Of a stretch of DNA of 64,000 nt, positions 1-11,960 are shown piece after piece. Position 1 is the first letter of the stretch. Each line of letters begins with the position of its first letter. The stretch comes from Siderastrea radians. Lineage: Eukaryota > Cnidaria > Anthozoa > Scleractinia > Rhizangiidae. The DNA is taken from assembly GCA_964017195.1 (NCBI GenBank), contig OZ024887.1, forward strand, positions 59,597,311-59,661,310. The letters are read 5' to 3'. The notes beneath the pieces are model-generated. The model was given only the letters and a program-made list of their open reading frames with translations. It was not told the DNA's origin and ran no database searches. The position numbers were made by a program, and so were the translations under genes.

Positions 1-387
1 ACGTTTGAGTGGTCACACTTTAGGATTTTATCCACAGACTCAAACGACTGAGCCACCTTGTACAGCATAATAAACAGTACCACGGGAAACTGCTGCTCAA
101 AGACCAATATTTTAGTGATCACCCTTGGATTTCATAAACATTTCTAAATCAAAAGGTTGAAGTGGTACATTTTGCAGTCCGTCTTTGATGTATGAAACCT
201 GAACTATAACAAGGAAAAGCCAAAAATTTTCGCAGGTACCAAACCGCTCTGTGAGTTTGAGTTGAAGTTTCAAGCTCGAGTGAAGAAAAAATAGTTTTAT
301 GACTAAGCACTGGTGCAAGAGATAGTATGCACTGATTTTAGTATTTAAGTCTAATCCTAAGGCTTAACACTGATTTTATTGTATTAA
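1..387. other. No gene; dispersed repeat fragment
   Basis: No exon is recognisable here. It probably lies in an intron of the GPCR gene that continues to the left of the window. About 50 bases around 66-112 (gtacagcataataaacag...) recur in the third intron of the GFP-like gene near 49848-49890, so this is a dispersed repeat of unknown type. The short minus-strand ORF at 112-318 has no recognisable domain. Confidence 0.5.
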
Positions 388-1089
388 CCCCATTCAGCCT
401 GTGGGTGGGGAGGGGGGGGGGCACAAAGTGCAGCGCTGACTTTAAACGTTTGAATCCTTTTTTAAGTATGGAAGCAAAAGCCACTAAACTTTGTGTCCTT
501 TCCTAAAAATAATCTAGGAAAGTTTACTGCGACATGTCGTTGTTCATCAAATCTGACTTAACCTTGCCAACCATATTTCGATAGGCAGTTTTCTCGAAAT
601 GTTGAATTTTTCTGTTTTGAATGACACTTTTTAACTTTGTGTCGCTGACTATTAGATTTTTATATCATTTGAGTGTTCTTTTATTGCTTTTTACGCTCGC
701 CGTCACGTGGACATGAGCATTTATGCAGTTTAGTTATTACTTTTTGGCCAATTTCAATAGTTTTTGAAGGTTTTGGAAAAAGCCATAAATCATGGATGGT
801 GGATCCAAGATGGCCGCCATTTTGAAATCATGACGCAATTCCCACGTCAATTGTCAAGTCGTGTTGTAGACCTCAAAGGAAACCGTTTTAAACGTGCTAT
901 AATCTACCCTCGAGGATTAGCATACGGAGCAGGCGCAAACGGGCAAGGGGTAGGGGAGCCATGTTTTCTCCCACTTTCTCGCTCCCCCTCCCCCGTCCCC
1001 GTTTACTCCTACCACGCAGGCCGGAGATGATTGACATATGGAGGGGAGCCCCAAGCTCAGGAATGAAAAATAACCCAGGCTGAACAGGG
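388..1089. mobile_element. piggyBac-like non-autonomous element
   Basis: Terminal inverted repeats start CCCCATTCAGCCTG on the left and end CAGGCTGAACAGGG on the right. Both ends are bordered by TTAA (384-387 and 1090-1093). A TTAA target plus termini starting with CCC is the usual piggyBac pattern. The 702-bp interior has G-rich and C-rich tracts near 406-420 and 980-1000 and no transposase, so it is a MITE-sized derivative. It sits just upstream of the first visible GPCR exon, probably inside an intron. Confidence 0.6.
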
Positions 1090-1327
1090 TTAAGACCAAT
1101 TTAGCAAGAGGTGGCCCAGCACTGATCGTTTTAGTCTTGGGGTTAGGGATACTGCTTACCACAATCATACTGGAACTTTAACATTAAACTCACCAACTCG
1201 TTCTCGAGCTCATGGATTTATCCCATTCACTTTTGTATTGCCTGCCGTTTTACCTCTACAAAGATTTGTCAAAAAGTGACTCGTCTGACGAAACAGAATT
1301 TCTCATTGGCGACTTGTTTTCTTTCAG

Positions 1328-2329
1328 CTGGTGCAAAAACCGGAGTTTGTACGAACCTTACGTCATCTTCGACATCTTGTGTGGCACAGCCTCGATCTGG
1401 AACATGACTGCCATTAGTATAGACAGGTAAGAAAGCTTTATTTTAGGCTCTGTTCACGTGAATACGTTTTCCTTCCTTTTTGTTTGACAATGGATATTTT
1501 TATATGATTAGGCGTTCGGTCCCCGAGTTCATGATAGAAAAGGCGGCACCAAAATCTCAGCAAAAACTCAGACCTCTTTTAACTCTAATTTGTCTTTATC
1601 CGCAGATTCGCAGCGGTAGTCTACCCAACAGTCTATAAACATCGGATGAAGAATACAAAAGTTGCTGGCTATACGGTCCTGGCGGTGTGGACCTTCTCTA
1701 CGTTCGTTGCCGCGCTTCGACTCCAATATCGGAAATTCAATTACGCCATGTTCGTTGTGACACTCAGTTTCTTTGTACCTCTATTGATAATCTTGTTCTC
1801 CTACGGAAACATTTACCGCGTCGTCAGATATCGGGCCAAATGGACTGGGTCCGTATTGATCGAGATCAAACTGGCGCGAACTCTCTCGATCGTCATTGGT
1901 GCGTTCATTCTCTGCTGGGGGCCTTTCTTCATCACTAACGTGGTGTCGTATTATTGCAGAAAAAGCTGTGACTTTACTGCAGCCATACAGTGGATCAAGT
2001 GGATGCAGTACGCAAGCGCGTGCGTTAACCCAGTCATATACACCATACGGAATCGTGAATTTCGTTTCACTTTTCACAAACTGGTTTTTCGTTGCAGCTA
2101 CAGAAATGGCAAGTATGTGTTTAACCCGCAAGCAAAGCGCTCTACGTGTTGTGCCTGTTGTCAACTCGGTGGTCCTTTGGATGCGGAATTCGGTGAGGGC
2201 CGGTCTCGATATCCAACGTATACTGAAGAAAGTGCGGTGCATAGCTCGCAAGTTCGGCATCCTTCAACACCTTCCAAGCATCATACGACGTCTTTGGCAT
2301 TTGATAATTTGCCGTCGCCTAAAACTTAA
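1328..2329 (+). CDS. Amine-receptor-like class A GPCR, 3' part (partial)
   Basis: Two exons, 1328-1426 and 1606-2329, join in phase (AG|GTAAGA donor, CCGCAG acceptor) to give about 273 residues from just before TM3 to the stop. TM3 carries FDILCGTASIWN followed by the DRF form of the DRY motif; the Asp of FD sits at the amine-binding 3.32 position. TM5 has Pro in FFVP and Tyr eight residues on. TM6 has CWGPFF with Glu at 6.30, and TM7 has NPVIY followed by helix 8 and cysteines. Family knowledge puts it among biogenic-amine-type rhodopsin receptors at the cell surface; the ligand cannot be called. Oddities: the TM3 cysteine position is Tyr, the second extracellular loop is very short and has no Cys, while a CRKSC pair remains in loop 3. 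TM1 and TM2 must lie in exons left of the window. A polyadenylation hexamer AATAAA is at 2381-2386. Confidence 0.88.
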
Positions 2330-3430
2330 CTTTTTCACTCCTAAGAAAGTAGGCAAGTTAATCCTGGGAAAAAAATCCAAAATAAACAGCACCATACAAA
2401 ATTACCACTCAGTAGCTCAGACTCAAAAATGGCATGTGCTAGCATGCTCTAGTCGTACAGCCTATAAATGAAACGTGCTACAAGAACGTAGTGCTTATAT
2501 TACTGAACAGATTGTATTGAAAGGCGATCAAACACTGGTAAGGATTTCGTACTATAATCAAATGGACTTATATGGTTTGACTCTGGTGGTTTGAGTGAAA
2601 GGATTAAAAAGAAAATCGGCGATTTCATCATGTAACTCCTTCTGTGACCAGAAAGAGAAGCAAGAGACAGAAACGCCGATGAAAAATATGCCTTTAAACA
2701 TAACCAGTTTGAATGAGCTACAGTTCTTTTTGTTAACTACCAAACACAACATGTACATCATCGAACAACTTTCTTATCGTCTGACTCGTCATGTGGCACG
2801 ATAACCGAGGAAGTTACTTCAATGTGCCTGCGTCTAAAGCCCGTGTCTAATGTTTCTTGGGGTGTAAATGCACACGAACTAAGCAACCTTGTCTCCAGGG
2901 CTTCCGCATTCAAATTGGTCATGCAGTCAACGTCATATTTGTTAGCCGAAAAACGTCGGAAAACCCTCGGGTAGTTTCAGTCGATTTAGTGATTGAACAA
3001 AGAGAATCGAAAACTTTTCGGATATCTTTTTCCGAGCCGTGATTTGTTGAGAACTGCTTGCAAAGAACTCACACGGCTCACTTTTGCCTTATTCCACAAA
3101 AAAATATTCTATAAAAATAGATCTATTAATCTAGAGAAAGGCTGCGGCCATAATTATGTATAATGCAGAGCTGATTTTGAATGCATACGTTCGTCTCCAA
3201 GAGACAAATTTATTAGTATTTTCTCTGTTATATACTTCAAGAGAGTTGTAAAGTACATTTATGGTCAGATAAAAAAGAGCTTTAGAACTAGACATCTTAA
3301 GCAACATTGCAAACACCTACCTGATTAGGGCCGTCTATTTAACGGTTTGGATACGTAATCGAAACAAATTTAGTGGATCTTCATCGTGGTCTATTGGTCC
3401 ACTGTGAATACGGGAATCTGATTGGTTTAA
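2330..3430. other. 3' flank of the GPCR gene, no further gene
   Basis: It begins with the GPCR 3' UTR and the AATAAA at 2381-2386. After that only short overlapping ORFs without recognisable domains are present, and no repeat structure is apparent. Confidence 0.5.
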
Positions 3431-3815
3431 AGGGACTATGTCTGCTATTTTAAGTAACTCTTTGAAAAGCCAAAAGTCACATATGCATCAATAGAAACCT
3501 ACAAAATAATAGTCCAGTTTTGTTGAAGGTAACTATATTAGTGTATCAAAACTATCAATAAGTGTTTTACGCTGCGGATGGCCAAGATGGAAATGGATTG
3601 CAACTTGAAAAAGTTGGGCCAACGTTTTCAAATTGTATCGTTGTGTCTTAGTGAAATCACTTTAAACTTGTTATAGTTTGCTCTCCCTTCGAAAATTCAC
3701 TTGATATCTTTCTATTGGGGTGATAGGGGCATTTTGTGCATGGAAAAGATGAAAAGGTTACACTATGAGCACAGTTATGGCAAAAAATGAGCAAAATCCC
3801 AGTGACATAGTCCCT
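3431..3815. mobile_element. TTAA-target MITE (AGGGACTATGTC ends)
   Basis: The 385-bp element starts AGGGACTATGTC and ends GACATAGTCCCT, flanked by TTAA at 3427-3430 and 3816-3819. A TTAA target with 5'-AG termini fits Kolobok-type elements better than piggyBac, whose termini begin CC; this assignment is from memory of the families. There is no coding capacity. The ends resemble those of the element at 16480-16721. Confidence 0.6.
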
Positions 3816-5096
3816 TTAAACATCACTGTTTATTCTAAAAAATAGTGTTTCGGATGATAACTACCCGCGGAAATTTAATATCCTTAAAACAAATATTACA
3901 CAGAGAATCGCTAGTTTTACGAACATCAAATTTCCAAGGGAAAAAATCAGGTCAAAGTTCCTGAGACAGAAGCATTGTTTTTGGTGAACACACGAGGTCC
4001 TCATACGTAGTCGGTGTTCGGCTTACATTTTCTTTAGTACTCAACTCAGCTATGTACTGCGCCTCGATAACTATTCGCTTACAGTCTCGTTCTCAGTCCC
4101 CACTAGTACTTGTCATTCAAAGAGAAATGATGTCATGATGAGGGTTGAGAGGGATGCTGGGTAGGACGAAGGAAAATGCAATGCGTTCTTATCAAATTCT
4201 CCCCAGGAGCGACTGGGAACGAGTCTGATTGGCTCATTGAAAACTTGGCCTCGTCTTAGTGATTACTAGTTTTTCCCGCGACTAGAAGGTAGCGGGTCGC
4301 AGGTACGGCCCGATAGCGATATCCATAAGATTTTCGCCGGACACCTGTAGGAATAGGTACCTGGAAAATAAAACAATTCTTAAAATAACCCTCTTCGTCC
4401 TCTTGATTTTCAATTGACAGAGGTTACCAGAGGCCGTCGCTCGGTCCCTGGGGTGGGAGGAAGGACCCTCAAAATTTTTCCGATCAGGTTTTCCGTTTTG
4501 TGTTGTTTTATTTGCCTGTTTTCGCATAGGAGAAAGGAGATAGAGGGCGATGGAGGGAGGGGGGGGTGACTGATCGAGGGTTAGAGAGGGGAGGTTTACC
4601 ATGAGCTTTTTTGCGCTTTTTATCTCCTATAGTTGTCTCACTCATAAGGCAACTTAAAGACGATTTTTTTATTTCAGCAAAACAGCAGCAACAAATAAAA
4701 TATCAGACAAACTTAGCAACTGCTTGCAACAAGAACAACGGCACACAATAACTGAGAAATATTTAAATTACAATGAATAACTAAATAAAACAAGAGTAAA
4801 ATTTTTAAATTATGAATATATGAAATTCATATATTCATATGTAAAATTTTAACAAACTAAATCATACGCGTTGTACATGTCGAAATTTCATGCACTATCG
4901 GCGAATCGAGCAGGTAAAGGTTAACAAATTTCTTCGGGAAAATATGTCATCCTTAGACAGTTAATAAGACAAAACGTCAAAAATGCAAAAAAGTTAATTT
5001 ACACTTGACAAGTTTAAAGAAGTTTCGTTTTTCCCATCGTGGTAGATTGCCATTGAAATTCATAAATTATCATAAGTGTAAGGTAGTTGCAACTCT
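3816..5096. other. Intergenic and probable glass-like 3' UTR
   Basis: No gene is supported. The right-hand part (about 4650-5096) lies immediately after the minus-strand zinc-finger stop codon and probably holds its 3' UTR. A short AT-rich palindrome is centred near 4825 (ATGAATATATG arms). The 106-aa minus ORF at 4282-4602 shows no domain. Confidence 0.45.
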
Positions 5097-8000
5097 TTAC
5101 ACCCCTTGGTCGTGCACGCGCATGTGGCGATTCAAATTCCCTGATTGTGAAAACGTCAGGCGGCATATCTTGCATTTGTAGGGCTTCTCCCCCGTGTGAG
5201 TCCGCAGGTGTTTTGTCAGCGTGGAGCTGTCTGCGAATCCGCGGGAGCACATTTTGCAGCGGTATGGCCGCTCACCGGTATGAGTGCGCATGTGCGTAGT
5301 CACTGAGGAGGACTGGGCAAACCTAGGAATGGCGTCAAAGCAAAATAACTAAGTTAAGTTTTCTATTTTAGGTTAGGAACGTTAATGCTCTTGCGTTTAA
5401 ATAATCTTTCGCGGGTTTCTTTATGGTGCAAGCAAAGTACATTGTGTTTCTTTCTTTAACGACTGGCATAAAAACCTGCAGAAACACCCACAGTCAAGAT
5501 GTCGTTAAATATGTTTTCTCGGGTTCTTCCAGGGCCGTTTAAGCTAACACAGGTTCATCTGTTCAATTCGTTGGCTGAGAATTTAAGTCGCAGAAAATTT
5601 GGAGAACGCAGTTTCGGAGAGGCTGTTCGCTCATGCGAATAACTGTCCTCAGTTTGCATTGTAAACAACATTCCTCTAGGTCCCTCGAATGGTTACATCA
5701 GGTCAGCAACAAAAACAATAACAGTCTTTATCGAGTATACCTACTTCACTTGAAAGTGCTTTACAGAAGGGCCCGCTAGATTTTTTATTAGATTAAATCT
5801 AATAAAACTAATAGAAAGATATACAGAAAAAAACTAAAAACGAAAGTAACAGGTTAAATAAATTACGAATCTATAACTAAGGTTATGCAAGCAAGCAGGC
5901 TATTTTCTGTGTCATCCATTTCTTTCAATCATACCTGCGATCGCAAACCGTACACTTGAATGGTTTTTCGCCCGAGTGGATTCGCAGATGAGCAGTTAGA
6001 TTGGCATCTTGAGAGAATGACTTCAGACAGATGTGGCATTGATATGGCTTCTCTCCCGAGTGAGTGCGCATGTGCGTGCGCAAGGTGGACGGACGGGCGT
6101 ACTCTTTGTCGCACAGTCGGCATTTGTTCGGCTGCGATCGGGATGCGCTGGAGCCGCAACTGTTTGTTGGAACAGTCTCCTCCTGGAAGACAACTTCTGA
6201 GCAGAAGTCCTGGGGGCATTGTGAATCACCTGAGTTAGGTATCACACTGGCTAGAAACGCTGCAGCGTCAGTTGGAGAGGGAAACCCGCTGACTTGTAAA
6301 TGGCCGGTCTGACGAAAGGGCAAATGAAAACTTAAAAACAAAATCATATACTTGAGTTGTTTTTATTTTCTCTTAAAAATAACTCCATGCACAAATTTTA
6401 TCGTAAAGAAAAAGAAGCAACTAATAGAATCATATGCTTTTTTGCGAAAGGAAAAGAGGAAAGACACTGTTTTAATTTTTTTTCACTGATCTTAAAAATG
6501 GAATAATGAATTTTAAAGAACGAATGCGGTCATGCAAAGGAATATAGTGCTACAACTTTTTACTGGCCTCTAAATAACGACGGCTATTGCAACGTCTTCT
6601 CACTTATGTTCGCACTGAGTTTGGTTCAGTACTCCTGTTGTTTAGAGCAAATTTAGTAGCAGTTCTTTCCATCGTACATAGGTTTGAACGTGAATTGAAG
6701 AAAGTTAAATGTGTCCTTTTCAACAGAAACTTCAGAAAAACTATCGGAAATATATTCAAAGAAATCAATATGGGACTTTTCCTAAACCAACAAATTCTCC
6801 TCCTGACATGATTGTAAAGGAACGATATTTGATTTAATGCGAATTGAGCCAACGTTACGCAGGCACAAATACGGAGGCAGCGAGATTAATTTGTAAAAGA
6901 AAATTTCCAAACCTGAGAATGTAAAACAGATGGATCACTTCCAGAAGGGTTCCATTGCACTACATCTAGTGGGTTCCCCATCCTGGCGCTCCTTTCAGCG
7001 GCAGCATGTTTAAGTGATAAAAGGATCCCAGCTGCGTTGAACCAGGCATCCGCAGGGTCCTCTGACGAGGCCGGCTGTTCTTGTGAGAGAGGACTGGGGA
7101 AAAGTGATGGTAAATGAGATTTTAAAATAATTATTCGTACCCTGGCTTTTTTGTTCTTCTTAGTCCTCGTGACTTAGTTAGGCACAAGGCGCACCCTATT
7201 GGGTCCCTAGAAGGGCATTAAGACGCCGCAGAACAGTTAAAATTTAGATTTTTTTCTCGCTTTCCAATTTAAAACTAAAGAGAAAACATTCTCATCGCTA
7301 TGTCGTATCGTATAAAAAAATTGCACAACCTAGAGTTCGTCGGCTGAATTAAGGAAATATAAGTGGTGTTGTACTCAAGAACATTTAAGATATCGACGTG
7401 GACAAATGAATTTAGAAATATCGGTACAAATTATTTTTTTTTTACTTTAGTGATAACAGAGAAAGGAGCAAGTTCTCGGGACGCTCATTTGCCTAGCTGA
7501 TCACAAGCAAAGAAAGAAGTTGCGTCTATAATGATTTTTTTTTTGTAATTTCCTCCGATAAACGATGCGCAAAAGTTTTTTTTTTTCATTTGTGTTTTGG
7601 ACATGTCCAGCTTTTCTTCAGACATTTGCCTTTTTTGATTTCGTTTGCCCTAACTCAGTAATCACTGCCCCTCACAATGCAAAAGAAAAATGATTGGAAA
7701 TTGCTCTTGCTCGAAAATTGTTATTTGAAGCCATCGATATATATGTAACTGAGGCCATGTAAGGTTAAAATATCCATACCGTAACAGTCAAACAACAAAC
7801 GAGATAATAATTTTACATCACAATTGAGAAAAATAGAGAAAATAACTGCAGTTCGAAAAGAACTGCAGCTAGATAAAATTTATATATTAAAAATAAATTT
7901 CGATCGATACGCACGGCCAAGGTAAGGGACGGTCAAATTTTTCTCGCAATTCAGATGATATTCGAATCGTACTGAAATTCAGGAAATTCGGTTTTGTTAA

Positions 8001-8967
8001 TTTTTTCTGGTGCAAGTTCTTTCTCGCGAAGCATTTTGTCTTGAATATTATCAAACACCGATTTGCCAAAAATCACGGTGGTTTAAATGAGAAACGGTGG
8101 TTTAAATGAGAAAAGATGAAAGGTCAACAGGTCCGACGAGCTTAGTTTGATTTTCAATTTTTCAACCAAACAACACAATACGAAGGCATCCTTGACTTTG
8201 CCTTGTTATACCAGTAGTAAATGAAATAGTTACAAGATGTAAAAACAGAAGTAATGAAATAGACGGTAACAAATCGAGTGAAACATGAACTCTTTGAGAA
8301 TAAAGTGTAGTTTTAATGGGAGTGGCAGAACTATAACAACATGACAGAGTCCGAAGTAATACTGATGCACTGATTTCATTTCTTTGAGTCCGTCCTTCGT
8401 ATTTTTCGGCGACGTTAACCTAAAACGAATGTGGTTTCGCGTTGTTCGTATTTTAATCGGTTGGCCAACCGGTTGCTAGGTTGATAATGGACAGGAAAAT
8501 TATACCGAGGATTTTTTTTTCTGTGGGAAATCACATAAACTCACTGAAAGCTCTGACACTGACAGTTTGTTTTAGTTTTATCTCTGGTCCCTTTTTGATC
8601 AAAGAAAACAGTAATTCAGATATGATTGTAAAAGGTAAGTGAAATGATTGAGCAGTTGTAGTCATGGCTTAAAATTGTGATCGAAGTCCGAAAAATGAAA
8701 CGAAAAATAAAAATGGCACATCATTTTAGTGTAGGGTGCTATCAAAGCCATTTGCTTTTCATACCTCACATTTGCGTTTTCTCCTTGAGTCAGCTGATTT
8801 TCTGTTGGTTGTAACATTTGCTGAGGGCCGCATTCCCCTTCGTTGATGCCCGAACCACCCCAGATGGAGACACACGACGCAGTAGGGCTAAAAATCGCTC
8901 TGGGAAGAAGGCTGTTATTTGAAGCCATCGATATGTAACTGAGGCCATGTAAGGTTGAACTATCCAT
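5097..8967 (-). CDS. Glass-like five-C2H2 zinc-finger transcription factor
   Basis: Four exons on the minus strand, 8765-8967, 6913-7093, 5935-6308 and 5097-5322, join with GT-AG borders and matching phases (2, 0, 2) into 327 residues. The start is the ATG at 8965-8967; a longer reading would need a non-ATG start. The N-terminal 190 residues are low-complexity and Ser/Pro-rich. Five fingers follow with exact 28-residue spacing, first cysteines near residues 191, 219, 247, 275 and 303, ending four residues before the stop. Signatures such as [41 protein letters not shown] and [14 protein letters not shown], in this order, match Drosophila Glass finger by finger. Glass is a nuclear DNA-binding factor that specifies photoreceptors. 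It is shorter than the fly protein, mostly in the N-terminus. A decayed copy of exon 1 lies in intron 1. A different five-finger family is possible but less likely. Confidence 0.88.
7698..7782 (-). pseudogene. Decayed duplicate of glass-like exon 1 start
   Basis: About 85 bases in intron 1 repeat the start of exon 1 (compare 8899-8972), including the ATG context (cat at 7775-7777) and the codons after it. A 4-base TATA expansion in the middle shifts the frame, and two substitutions alter early codons. It is in the same orientation as the gene, about 1.2 kb downstream of the real exon. It is best read as a local tandem duplication in which only the 5' end is still recognisable. Confidence 0.7.
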
Positions 8968-9541
8968 ACCGCAAAAGTTGACCAACGAAATGAAACAATA
9001 CGTATACTTTACTTGTGAAATTTTAGCGGGGATGGACGTTTCGTCAAGAATACAACCAATCTTCTGGCTCGAAAAGAACGCAACTGATCGCTATATCCTT
9101 AGGCTTGGCTCCGAACAGGGAAGGGCAAGGAGATTGAAAATATTGAATTCAGATGCAAATATTTAACCGTGTCGGTGTTTTTGATGTGCCTCTAAGAGAA
9201 TGAACGACAATTCTGATTGGCTGTCTGCATGAGAGAGCTAGCCAATTGGGTACAGGATATTTCTGTATCTTCTTTTTCTTTTTTTTTTCCAAGAAAAGCC
9301 AATGACTGTAATTTTTGCGGTCTCCAAATGAAAAAAAAAATAGCGCAAGCAGCAGCCGAGAATATTTTTTGACCTGTTTAATTTCAGTTCTGGATGAAAA
9401 TTAAAATGGTCATATTTTCATATTCTGTTCAGCGTAACAGTCAAAGCAAATAGAAAGGAAGCATAACTAAAATAGACGAATATATTTTAACTTGGAACGG
9501 TGAGGCCATTTAGGACTGTAACTGAGAATGTACTGAATGTA
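8968..9541. other. Upstream flank of the glass-like gene
   Basis: This holds the presumed promoter and 5' UTR of the minus-strand zinc-finger gene. No TATA box could be placed with confidence. The small plus-strand ORF at 8978-9166 has no recognisable feature. The stretch ends at the TA target of the 3.2-kb element that begins at 9542. Confidence 0.4.
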
Positions 9542-10894
9542 CCGTATTTTCTCGATTAAACGCCGGACCCCGAATAAACGCCGGGTTCAAATAAACGCCG
9601 GGTCTACATTGCGGCGTTTATTCGGGGTCCCGGCGTTTATTTGAGGTCCCGGCGTTTATTCGAGATGGGTATATTAAATCTGGATTATGTGTCGTAGCTG
9701 AACTCTAGTTCTCTTTCTACCATTTTATTTGAATTTATCCACTAATAATAAAACCCAAAATACCATTTACAGTTGTACTTAAAAGTAAAACAGATGAAAC
9801 AAACGACAAACCAGTTATCGTGTCAATTACGGCGGCCGACAGTGGCCATCAAACGTCAAAAACACAAAAATCAAAAGTTGATCTGCAAATTGAAAAGTCA
9901 AACTCAAAAATCAAAAGTCGATTTACAAACTAAGAAGTCGCTTTAAAAAGTCAATTTTCAACTTAAAAAGTCGAAATCGAATGTCGATTTCTGAAGTGCG
10001 AAAATCGGGTTGCGAATTCTCACTTCTCACTTTCGACTTTCGACTTTGACCACCCCCCCCTACCCCCCTCCCCTAACATTTTCTTAACGGAGCGGAAGAC
10101 TGGGACAAAGTTTTCGTGTCAGATCATGGACGAAGAAAAGAAGACACGCCGGGTAAGATTTTTTCTTTCAATGCTGCAATAAATTGGTCATTACAAAGGT
10201 CTGAAACCGTTTGTTTTGTGTTCTATTTCTAGTTCAGAAAACTCGTAGATCAACTTTGTAAAATGGGGATGACAGTCCTGCACGACTGCCACGCTCGTGT
10301 TTTAGCCCCGCCTCACAACTTTGCTTTCACACGTTTGACTGAAGCGGGGTTCAGCCATCTATTGCACGTTGCATAGCTATAAAGAAGCTACAACTTCAAT
10401 TTCATGACGAGGAGGGACTATAGATCACACTCCATGATACGAAACACAACATCCTGCAAAAGAATTTTATATAAGCCGGGCCCGGCGTTACAAACATCGC
10501 GTTCGGCAGGGAAACTCATCACGTTGCAGATAATATTTCAAATCCTTTATTGTCACAAATATAAACATGAGAGGCTGAAAAAACCTATCAAGTTCCTAAA
10601 CGAAACAAATTCAACGTACCTAATATGCCAAAAGCGGCGTAAAAACCACATTAAGTCGCTTAACAAACGTTCAGAGGTCGAATTTAACTGAGAAATATAA
10701 CAATTAAACAGGCAAGCCACAAGAATCCACGAGTTATCACAATATCAGACAATTGATCAGATTTCACCTTTTCGGCGTGAGATTTTCACGTGTATTGTCA
10801 CGCGACTTTTGATGTAAACAAACCGCGAACGTTCGGACATTCGGTTCCCAAACAACCACACGTCTACAAATTACGAGTCGCTATTTCAAGTTCC

Positions 10895-11960
10895 CGTTAC
10901 TATATAATTCAAAATGTCAAAGCAGAAGAATAAGAGCGACTTCAACGCCATGAATATGGCTGAATTATGCAGGAACGCCGAGTTTCAGAAAGCGGATATT
11001 TGAAAACTTCGCTAATGGCAATCGCCTCTGCAGTCGAAAGAATGGTTTTGCTGGTGGATCCAAACTTCGAAAAAGACGAAACCAATGATGCAGAGAATTT
11101 AATAATTCATTACGTTTTTAGTTAGGCAGGTTAGGTGTCCACAATTAGTAGAGGGGACTTTTCCCCTCAGCTACTACAGTTTTTGACACGTTAATAAAGT
11201 TATTACTTACTTATTACTTACTTACTTACAGGCTACTTCCCAATCCATTTTCTCTGAAGACCGTGAACAACTTTAACTCGCCGCCGCCGTTTGGGTTGTT
11301 TGATTTACCACCGCTGCGCTGATTACGACTAGCATGGGCTCGCTGCTTGCAAGTCATTTGAAGATTATCGCTTATTCAGTGATGGTTATGTAGAATCTTT
11401 AGTAACTGCTCAGTTGGATCAAGAGGGTGTCCATGTTTATGTAGCCAAAGTCTGGCCTCTCATGAAAATCAAAACGGATGAAGGAAAGCTGAGGAAAGGT
11501 CAGTACTACGATCACTGGTTTATTCTTGAGGGTAGAGGTGCAAACCGAGGTAGTGTACTTCAGGCAAGATGCAAGTGTAAAGGTGGTGGAGATGGGGGAT
11601 GTATGAACATTGCGGCCGAATGTATGCAGTGGATTGGTAAATTAAATAGTCAAAAATGTCGCACAACCCAAACGGCGGCGAAGAGTTAAAGTTGTTCACG
11701 GCCTTCGGGGAAAATGGATGGAAAATTAGCCTATCATGAATTATTAACTGATTCTCTGCATCATTAACTTGATCTTTTTCGATGTTTGGATCCACTGGCA
11801 AAACCATTCTTTCGACTGCAGAGGCGATTTCCACTAGCGAAGTTTTCAAATATCCGCTTACTAAAACCGACATTCCTACAAATATTTTGTAAGTTCTGCG
11901 ACATTCGTGGCGTTAAAGTCGCTCTTATTCTTCCGCTTTGACATTTTGAACCTAAAACTA
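10895..11960. repeat. Inner inverted repeat made of one ORF 5' end
   Basis: The left arm (about 10895-11110, plus) and the right arm (about 11735-11960, minus) both begin with a start reading MSKxKNKSDFNA and continue in parallel (AIASAVERMVL... versus EIASAVERMVL...). A 5' coding segment is therefore present twice, head-to-head, around a shared centre. Both arms carry stops or frameshifts and cannot encode the whole protein. A short ACTTACTT run near 11203-11231 interrupts the left arm. Confidence 0.65.
11351..11689 (+). pseudogene. Fragment with degenerate SWIM-type zinc finger
   Basis: The plus-strand frame from 11351 reads KSFEDYRLFSDGYVESLV and continues to a Cys-rich segment CKCKGGGDGGCMNIAA before stopping at 11689. 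This resembles the CxCx(n)CxH SWIM motif in cnidarian proteins that combine SWIM and YqaJ nuclease domains. That assignment is from recall and was not searched. The expected His is Asn here, so metal binding is probably lost. It is located at the centre of the palindrome and is likely a captured gene fragment. Confidence 0.45.

Noticed and set aside
1781..2260. 159-codon ORF antisense to the GPCR exon
   Set aside because: The plus strand carries the clear GPCR motifs; this frame has none and is a shadow.
4282..4602. 106-codon minus ORF
   Set aside because: It has no motif, homology or splice context.
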